64,000 bases of DNA from Dentipellis sp. KUC8613. Lineage: Eukaryota; Basidiomycota; Agaricomycetes; Russulales; Hericiaceae. The stretch spans positions 2,319,898 to 2,383,897 of the forward strand of contig NSJX01000001.1 in assembly GCA_002286715.1 (NCBI GenBank). Direction: 5' to 3'. Under the pieces are notes generated by a model. The model saw only the letters and a list, made by a program, of their open reading frames with translations, did no database searches and was not told the origin of the DNA. The position numbers and the translations under genes were made by a program. This document shows, one piece after another, positions 57,707 through 64,000 of the stretch; position 1 is the first letter of the stretch; each line of letters begins with the position of its first letter.

Positions 57707-58926
57707 TCAAAAACCAAAGAACCTAGGAATCATCTTCTCAAGCGTCTTGAGACTGGAGTCCACAAGGTCCCAATGTGGAGCCAGACAATCCGGACAGACG
57801 CCCTCGGCGACATCTTCCAGCGACCCGTACATCGCTTCGAGCACGCGCAGCAACCAGGAGCCTTCCTGGACCGTGCTGAGTTTGCGATGCCAATACGAGG
57901 AGATATGTCGCGTGCACGGCTCGCATTGCTCTGATAAGACTATGTCGAGGTCCTGCAAAATGTGCTGGTGAAACTCTGAAAGCCGGTGCATGCCGGCAAC
58001 GAGGCGTTGCTGGTCGAATGGGGACAATGCTTGTTCTGATGCGGGTGGAAGACGGCCTAGCTGCTTGTCGACGGCAAGAGAGTAGAAGATTGTGGGGAGG
58101 ATGTCGGGCAGATCGCAGTCGCTTGCTAGCTGGATGGCATCTATGTTTGGTAGGTCATTACGCATTCGCAAAACGTGCATTGTGACCAGGGTGAAGGAGG
58201 ACATACCTAGACGATTACTTCTGAACGCACGCTCATCCATCTTGCGCGCATTCCGGGGCCAAATACGATAGACGTGCCTCGCCGCGATCCGGCGAAGTGC
58301 GGTGATCTCATACTTTGTAGAGATCCGTAGAGTGCTAGCGATCGTCTCGTAAGGGATATCATATTTCTGCCAGAATTGCCTATCAAAATCATGTCAATAC
58401 AAAAGTACAGGTTGTCGGAGTAATTTGTGGCTTACACAGGGTCGTCTACCCACTGCAACGTCAACATCCAGTCCTGTGGCTTGTCCGTCAATTGTACAAC
58501 AGGGCAGCCGTCAAGCGTCTCGGCACCCTCAGGCTGCGCTAGTGAGAACATGTCCGCAAAGATATCAGAGCACGCCAAGTCCTGACTTCGCAGCTTAAAG
58601 AGGTGATCTTGAACCACTAACACGACGTTACCATCATCGTACCAGTATGGCTTGTAGGATGGTACGACGTAGTTGTCGAGTAGCGAGTTCCGCGGAGGTC
58701 CTGGAGCACAATCTGCTGGATCGAGGAGGCGCCGCTTAGGAGGTGCTGAGGATGGGGAGGGAGGTGAGGCGGCCCGACGGCCAAGGCGAATCATTGGATG
58801 GGCCTGATATGAAGTTGAAGATACGGCAACTGCGTCGGGGTCAGGGAATGAGGGGTCGTCGAGGTGTCTCTTCAGGGGACGAGAAGAGGAGCCTCTCGAA
58901 GGTGTGTTTCCGTTTATCTCCATCAT
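57707..58926 (-). CDS. BTB/POZ domain protein B
   Basis: Three or so exons, about 370 residues, start MMEINGNTPSRGSSSRPLKR (58,926). After a Ser/Pro-rich head (SPPSPSSAPPKRRL) the BTB fold is YKPYWYDDGNVVLVVQDHLF, SDIFADMFSLAQ and GCPVVQLTDKPQDWMLTLQW. The next exon continues QFWQKYDIPYETIASTLRIS, TKYEITALRRIAARHVYRIW and P. The last exon has CDLPDILPTIFYSLAVDKQL, then paired cysteines (EQCEPC and CPDCLAPHW) and ends IPRFFGF. The CxxC pairs could hold a metal ion, and similar pairs occur in protein A. The start codon lies only 64 bp from the divergent membrane-protein gene. Confidence 0.82.
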
Positions 58927-58990
58927 CTTGAGAGCAAAAGAAAAGGAGGAAGGCTAAGGAACGGAGCCACAGAAAGGGACACAGACAACA

Positions 58991-59907
58991 ATGCCCACAT
59001 GCGGCGGCCCGGAACGCGTAGTAGCACAATCAAAGTCGCGTCCCGGCGCACGTGCCGTCGTTACCCCGCAGCCCGACGTCCCCGAGCTGCCGTCCTATTG
59101 CTTCCCACACGCGTTCGACAGGTTGTGGTACGACACTTGCTTCACGACTACCATGGCCCCGAAGACATACACCTGGGTTTCTCTCTGGTTTCTCTTGACC
59201 ACCCCTGTCATCCTTTGGGATGCTGGATACTGCTTCTTCCGGTGAGTTTCCTCTACTCGACTTCTTGCAGAAGGCCCAACGCGCTACAGACCGCGTTCGA
59301 TGGTCGGCGGAGACCTCCATTGGATATGGCAGCCCTATGAGATATATCAGGAGATTGACTATGTGTGTTGAGCCTTGCTAGTCCTGTCTTCCTGCATTGA
59401 CGTGTTATGGTTTCCTAGGTTTACGGCGTGAAAGCTCTCGAGGATAATGATGGTTTCACGAACGCGCAATGTAAGAGCTATTTTAGCAATGACTCTTCGG
59501 TCTCATTCATATGTTCTGTAGCCTTCATGAATCTCGTCGAGACAGCTCTGAACATCTACTATCTCTACCTCGCACATGTCGTGCAGTGGCCCGCGGCGTC
59601 GATGATCGGATTCGCGAGCGCGACCATGACGCTCTCCAAAACTGTCCTGTATTGGTTGCAGGAATACTACTGTGGAGGATGCTCCGTTGGGCACAATGCT
59701 GCGAAGGAACTCATTATCTTCTGGATCATACCGAATGGGTACGTCTTCATCGAAGCCACCCGTGCCTTGTAATATTCATCATCTTCATTCAGTCTGTGGA
59801 TGCTGGTGCCTAGCCTCATAATTTATAGGCTAGGCAAGGATATTGTTTCTGTTTCTTATCAGGCAGAGAAGATATCCAAGAAGGAAGTCAGTGGCAAGAA
59901 ACAGTGA
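58991..59907 (+). CDS. Small multi-pass membrane protein, possibly EXPERA-like
   Basis: Four exons, about 230 residues, start MPTCGGPERVVAQSK. After a short head come CFPHAFDRLWYDTCFTTT and TYTWVSLWFLLTTPVILWDA (TM1). An intron leads to GGDLHWIWQPYEIYQEIDYV and YGVKALEDNDGFTNAQ, then FMNLVETALNIYYLYLAHVV (TM2), SMIGFASATMTLSKTVLYWL (TM3) and ELIIFWIIPNGLWMLVPSLI (TM4). The C-terminus is lysine-rich (KISKKEVSGKKQ), which may be an ER-retention signal. Four helices with a conserved acidic/aromatic loop recall EXPERA/emopamil-binding proteins, but I see no decisive motif. A lipid-linked role is a guess. Confidence 0.72.
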
Positions 59908-60593
59908 AGCGGACACAAGGGATCCGTATTTATGCATCTAGGTGCTATCGAGGATTTACGAACGTAATGATGCACATCTATTGTACATCTAGGACTCTAT
60001 ATCTTTCTATCACTATCTGCATGATTGAGTTCTGAATCAAACGGCTCTGACGCTGTCAAATTGGTAGTCACCAGATCTCTTCGAAAGTGGCGCTGAAGGT
60101 GCGCATAGGCTGAATCGGAAGCTCACCGCAGCCCTCTTCGATCTTAGACCGGCGGTCCCCGACCACCCAAATATTGTGCATTTAAAGAATGGATTCAGAA
60201 ACGAGGTCAGCAAATTTGCATGTCGATCTCCTCGGATTGCTGACTTCCTTTAGCCTTGTTGTCCATCTTATCTCGACCCTGCAAGAGCCGGGTGAAAGTA
60301 GGTGGGCTTTCACGGTACGATACTTCAGGCCCCCGGGAGCAGGATTATAATACTGTCCAGGCCAGGCTCGATGCCGTATTCTTTATGGTCAAAGGTCTCA
60401 CTGAGAATCAATTCCATGGCCTAGAGCGTCGATTCAGACCAGCCTCTACACCTAGTCTGCTTCAGCGTCGCTCGCTCCGTGTATAAAAGGTGGCTCCACT
60501 CTCACTCTCCCGCAAGCACGGTCATCTTCCACGCTTCCAACATTCAATTCCACAGTTTTAAGCCGCACTCCACCTACATCTTGATCTCGAACA
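59908..60593. other. Intergenic region with promoter of the Ser-rich gene
   Basis: 0.7 kb. Contains the TATA box described separately; otherwise no feature. Confidence 0.5.
60482..60489 (+). promoter_or_regulatory. TATA box of the Ser-rich gene
   Basis: TATAAAAG 112 bp before the ATG at 60,594, followed by a C/A-rich leader; typical of strongly or inducibly expressed fungal genes. Confidence 0.6.
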
Positions 60594-61436
60594 ATGTTCA
60601 CTATCCCTACTATCCCCTTCTTGCGCTTCAAGCGTCAATCTGTCAAGACCACTGCCCCGTTGCCCTCGGCCAGGAAGAACGACCTCGTCGTCGATGTTCT
60701 CGCTCGTAAGATCGTCCTTCCTCCTAGTCGCCCTCACACCGCTGTCTCGCAGCACGTGGCGCACGGCCTCCACAAGCAGTCTGTTCTTCCCAATCACGAG
60801 CTCAAGCGCTTCATTGCTCCCGCACAGGAGCGAAGCCCTTCTACTGCCACCGCCTCCGCCGCAACGTCTTCCTCTTCTATTGCTACTGTTCGGTCTAGGT
60901 CTAGGTCTACCTTGCGCTATGCGTCGTCGACATTCCTGCTCTCCACCCCAGGCTTGTCTCCCTCGTCCTCAACAGCTAGCATCGACTCTACGAGCAGTTC
61001 CTCGTCCTGGTACTCCACGGACGACATCCAGGCTTTATACGGGATCGCTGGTATCAGCAACATCTCCCCGGTCTTGGCCGCACCCACCATCGATATCACG
61101 CCTCCGGAAGAGGGCGACCAGAACATGGCTGTGCGCCAGACCTTCGACTCCGCCTGGCTTGCTCCTCCTACGCGCGGTTTCACTGGCGCTGTGCCTGAGT
61201 TCGTCTTGCCGCACATCTATCTCTATCCGCCGCTCGAGAACGCGGTGCCATCGTCGCTTCCCGAGACGCAGGACCAGGACAGCCTCCATGCGCCGCCCTT
61301 GAGCGAGCGCGGGAGAATGCACGTCGCAGACGAGTTGTACTTCTACGAGTCGCCCCCTCGCGACCTGCATGGCGATCATGGCTACCCCACGATGATCTAT
61401 CTCATCGACGGACCTGTGCCTTTGGATCCGAACTGA
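60594..61436 (+). CDS. Intronless Ser-rich protein of unknown function
   Basis: A single 280-residue frame (MFTIPTIPFLRFKRQ) with a clear TATA box and no intron, unlike its neighbours. The first 75 residues are basic with NDLVVDVLARKIVLPPS and HVAHGLHKQSVLPNHELKRF. A Ser/Thr-rich stretch (residues 80-145) follows, then STDDIQALYGIAGISNISPV and a Pro/Glu-rich end with EFVLPHIYLYPPLE and YPTMIYLIDGPVPLDPN. No signal peptide, membrane helix or domain seen. Codon use is GC-ending, supporting real coding. I do not recognise the family. Confidence 0.65.
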   Translation: MFTIPTIPFLRFKRQSVKTTAPLPSARKNDLVVDVLARKIVLPPSRPHTAVSQHVAHGLHKQSVLPNHELKRFIAPAQERSPSTATASAATSSSSIATVRSRSRSTLRYASSTFLLSTPGLSPSSSTASIDSTSSSSSWYSTDDIQALYGIAGISNISPVLAAPTIDITPPEEGDQNMAVRQTFDSAWLAPPTRGFTGAVPEFVLPHIYLYPPLENAVPSSLPETQDQDSLHAPPLSERGRMHVADELYFYESPPRDLHGDHGYPTMIYLIDGPVPLDPN

Positions 61437-61826
61437 GTACGTTTCAAATTCGTCGGCCTATGTTTAATTCTGACGGTGTGCTTTTAGCGGTGAGGTCTTC
61501 AGCGTCCGAGGTCCTTTGTGGATCTTCTCTCCCAGATTCTGAGCCTTCTGCTCTTAGAGCTTCGCCGTCGGTGCGGTTCTTCCTCGGCCTTCGGATTCTC
61601 GTGCTCTCTCCACCCTGCCTCTTCTTCTTCTCTTCTCTCCGTCTCCGTCTCTATTTCGTCTCGCTTCTCTTCGCTCCCAAGAAAAGACACAAAACCCAAA
61701 AACATCGGAAAACGTTCAAAACCCTTCTACAAAAATCAGAAAATCTAGAAAACCCCAATATTCTCCGCGCATCACTTTTTTCTCTTTCTCATACTCTGTT
61801 TCGGACCCTGTCCTTCCCTCAGGGTG

Positions 61827-61847
61827 CTCGGGTGTCCTGCACCCGAG
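61827..61847. repeat. Perfect 8-bp hairpin
   Basis: CTCGGGTG, a five-base loop TCCTG, then CACCCGAG. Could be a transcript hairpin in the 3' flank of the Ser-rich gene; function unknown. Confidence 0.6.
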
Positions 61848-62182
61848 TCACTCCACCCTTTTTCCCGCTCTCCGCACCCTTAGATCTCTCCCCCTCCTCG
61901 CCTCCCTTACCCTTACCTCACTCTCCGCTTCCCGCACGCGCTCCTATTTCTCCCTCCTCCCCCCTCTACCCCGTGACACATCATTTCTTCACAGAACGAC
62001 CAGCACTTCAAGACCTCGACGACTGCGACCCGGCGCCGGACCTCGACCTCGACCTCAACACCAACGTCGCCTCAAGTACGAGCCAACTTTGACTCCCCGG
62101 CATCTTCGACACAGGGCTGGCCCCTCATTTCTCCGTCTCGCTTTCGGCCCCAGTCCCCCCGCGTGATTTCCCCAGCGTCCGA

Positions 62183-62303
62183 GTGAGTGAGTGAACCTGC
62201 GTGAACCCTAAGTCCAAGTCTCCCAGCGCGCCTAAGTCAAAGCCCGAACCCGAGTGAACCTAAGAACCCTGCGCTTAAGTCAATATGTGTGAACCTAAGT
62301 CAT
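62183..62303 (+). repeat. Degenerate GTGAACCTAAGTC repeats
   Basis: At least five partial units in 120 bp: GTGAACCT (62,191), GTGAACCCTAAGTC (62,201), CCTAAGTCA (62,231), GTGAACCTAAG (62,254) and GTGAACCTAAGTCA (62,289). Irregular spacing; minisatellite-like. Confidence 0.6.
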
Positions 62304-63160
62304 CAGCGACAGTACTAGTCCGACTCGGAGTGAGAGTGATTTCCGTTCTGCAGACCACCCTGGCCGAAGAGCAAGAGCAAGATCAAGAGCAAGCCCGCAA
62401 GACTGACCACCGTGAGGTGCGATGTCTTGGGGATGCTCGGATCTTGATGTCCTCAAGCCCAGCGCCAGTTCGGTCCGTTTTTTCTGTCTGAAACAGGCTT
62501 CATTCTCGTAGTGCTGCTTGTACTCGTTTTCTCTTCCAATGAGTGTTTGCGGAAGAAACGCTTTGTGAACTTGAGAGAATTGCTTCCGCAATTTCTTTCT
62601 TAGTGTGACTAAGATGTGACGACATGGCGTCACGGGAACTTCATTTTGACTCGAGCAGTCGCCAAACACGTACGACGGCCAGCACATCGACTCTGTAGCT
62701 CAAGTATAGGCGGGTCGGGCGCCCTCTGCGTCACGTATCACCGGATATCCTGATCCTACATGGAAATTCGGCATGTTTTGTAGCGTTTCCCTGATGCAGA
62801 ATGCCACAGGCGTTGAATCACAGGCTCGCAGCTGAAGATCTTCTCCGAATGCTAGATGAACTGACCCCGAGTCTCTGACGAAATGGTGTCGACTTTATTT
62901 GGACTTGCATCTAGCAGGACTAGTACTGGGCATAACAATTTCCTCCTAACCTTTCTATGACAGAGCATCTGATGGTCGCGGTGAGTACTAGAGTAAACAT
63001 GAATTCCAACACGCATTTGGTCGCTACCCTCCAAATCGCGGTATGTCAGATACATATCCCTGCTCCCGCCCCCACATCCTTCCAGCATCCCGCCGCCCAC
63101 ATACTCACCCCAGAGGACCACAGACTATAACACATACCCTCCCTACCCAACACACTAGCT

Positions 63161-64000
63161 ATGAAACGACGCCTTTCTCAAGCTCAAGCTCCCCCAAGCG
63201 CGCTCCCCGTTCTCAGCGCAGGAGCTGGTTCGAACTCTACCGGATTCACGCCAAAAAAGTCGTCTCCCGCGGTGTTGCGCTTCAAGCGCGCCAACTCGCA
63301 GATCCCGTCTTTTCTTCCGCTGAGCGCGAAGACGTTTCCTGTGACAGACAAAGACAGGTCGGGTACAGAATCAGCTGTATCGGCGATAGAATCCACCCTG
63401 CAGGCGGGGCCGGACTTGGGCACGCTGCAAGCCAGCCCTGCATCGTCTATCATCGCCCCCACGCGCCTCCCGCGACGCTCCTCCCTCGTACGTACCCTTA
63501 TTCACCCGCATACTACCATACTAACTCGCTCCACGGAAAACCCAGAAACACGCCGCCAGGCGTTCACTCTCCAAGTCTACCACCCTGACCCTGGCATCCG
63601 CCACCCCTCCCCGCAAAGCCTACGCCCGCCGCGAAAGCGGCCTCCCGCGGCACAACGGCGGCACCCTGCGCTCGCGCCTCCCCGCGCGCTCGTCCCCAGC
63701 ATCGCCGACCCGCACGCTCCAACTGCACCTTCCCCCGCCCACCACTCCGGCTTTCGCCAAGCCGAGCGTCATCCCCGACCGGCCGAGCAAGAAGACGCGC
63801 GTGCTCCGCGAGCGCAACGCCAACGACGCAGACACAGACCCCCCGGCAGGAGCATCCTCCGCCTACCCGACCCCCCCGCGCTCTGCGACCCGCCCGAGTT
63901 TCCCCTTCCGCACGCGCGAGGCGTGGTCGGAGAGCGGCTCGTCGACCTCCGACGCAGAGGAGGACGGCACGGTCTGGGAGGCGGTGAGCGCGGACTCGCG
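63161..64000 (+). CDS. Basic Ser/Pro-rich protein, 3' end cut by window edge
   Basis: Start at 63,161 (MKRRLSQAQAPPSALPV) after a short C-rich leader. Exon 1 includes TPKKSSPAVLRFKRANSQIP and ends LPRRSSL. An intron with GT at about 63,487 and a CCAG acceptor at about 63,543 leads to KHAARRSLSKSTTLTLASAT. The frame then stays open to the end of the window through RPSKKTRVLRERNANDADTD and EAWSESGSSTSDAEEDGTVW. At least 260 residues, mostly disordered, rich in Arg, Ser and Pro with many SP/TP sites, which suggests a phosphorylated nuclear or cytoskeletal protein. No domain in the visible part; family unknown. Confidence 0.68.
   Translation, partial: MKRRLSQAQAPPSALPVLSAGAGSNSTGFTPKKSSPAVLRFKRANSQIPSFLPLSAKTFPVTDKDRSGTESAVSAIESTLQAGPDLGTLQASPASSIIAPTRLPRRSSLVRTLIHPHTTILTRSTENPETRRQAFTLQVYHPDPGIRHPSPQSLRPPRKRPPAAQRRHPALAPPRALVPSIADPHAPTAPSPAHHSGFRQAERHPRPAEQEDARAPRAQRQRRRHRPPGRSILRLPDPPALCDPPEFPLPHARGVVGERLVDLRRRGGRHGLGGGERGLA

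Larger units (their letters stand above)
61437..63160. other. Long intergenic region, pyrimidine-rich then repeat-bearing
   Basis: 1.7 kb. 61,600-62,000 is C/T-rich with poly-A-rich interruptions, and an open frame of 210 codons there is low-complexity and probably not coding. It contains a perfect hairpin (61,827-61,847) and a degenerate repeat (62,183-62,303). No protein or RNA gene recognised. Confidence 0.45.

Noticed and set aside
61460..62092. 210-codon frame after the Ser-rich gene
   Set aside because: Leu/Ser/Pro low-complexity product of a pyrimidine-rich tract, no domain, no promoter of its own.
63226..63240. GGTTCGAACTC resembling a tRNA B box
   Set aside because: No matching A box or cloverleaf; it lies inside a coding exon.

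Overview
The window is nuclear DNA from a filamentous basidiomycete, most likely a wood- or litter-decay agaricomycete (Polyporales-like, inferred only from gene content). Genes carry many short GT..AG introns of about 50-60 bases, there is no operon structure, and the central feature is a P/R (B-type) mating-type region: five STE3-type pheromone receptors and five small CAAX-ended lipopeptide pheromone precursors. No species call is made.

Layout. 1-4,030: a CNOT11-like CCR4-NOT subunit cut by the left edge, a first pheromone gene, and a conserved RG-rich protein of unknown role. 4,031-28,253: the mating-type region. Pheromone genes lie at 2,332 (+), 4,668 (-), 6,401 (-), 9,808 (+) and 11,035 (+). 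Receptors lie at 7,579 (-), 11,985 (-), 14,524 (-), 23,107 (+) and 26,623 (+). A cytochrome P450 (17,203) and a multi-pass membrane protein (20,765) sit among the receptors. A 680-bp TA-flanked terminal-inverted-repeat element (MITE) lies at 16,270-16,949. All pheromone genes found are on the left, next to receptors 1 and 2. Receptors 3 and 4 form a divergent subclass, and receptors 3, 4 and 5 have no pheromone gene that I could find beside them.

29,203-37,963: two tandem paralogues, each encoding an eight-unit WD40 propeller, then a helical domain resembling the fungal MLKL/HeLo-like four-helix bundle, a charged helical segment, and a tyrosine-kinase-like (TKL) kinase with catalytic residues intact. 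The helix-bundle, brace-like helix and kinase order is that of animal MLKL, here fused behind a propeller. I regard this as the most interesting system in the window: a candidate regulated cell-death or self/non-self signalling pair next to the mating-type genes.

38,832-64,000: mostly conserved housekeeping genes. These are the proteasome lid subunit Rpn9, a double-Myb telobox (Tay1/Teb1-like) protein, a SHPRH/Irc20-type SNF2-RING protein, the pre-rRNA factor Mrd1 (divergent from the SNF2 gene across only 72 bp), and prefoldin subunit 3. They are followed by two BTB/POZ paralogues, a small multi-pass membrane protein, an intronless Ser-rich protein with a good TATA box, and an unknown protein cut by the right edge.

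How they fit together: secreted farnesylated pheromones signal through STE3 GPCRs of compatible partners and control nuclear pairing and migration in the dikaryon. The P450, the membrane protein and the WD40-kinase pair have no known mating role; their link is positional only. Exon joins were made by eye from GT/AG sites and protein continuity, so gene spans are firmer than individual splice sites.
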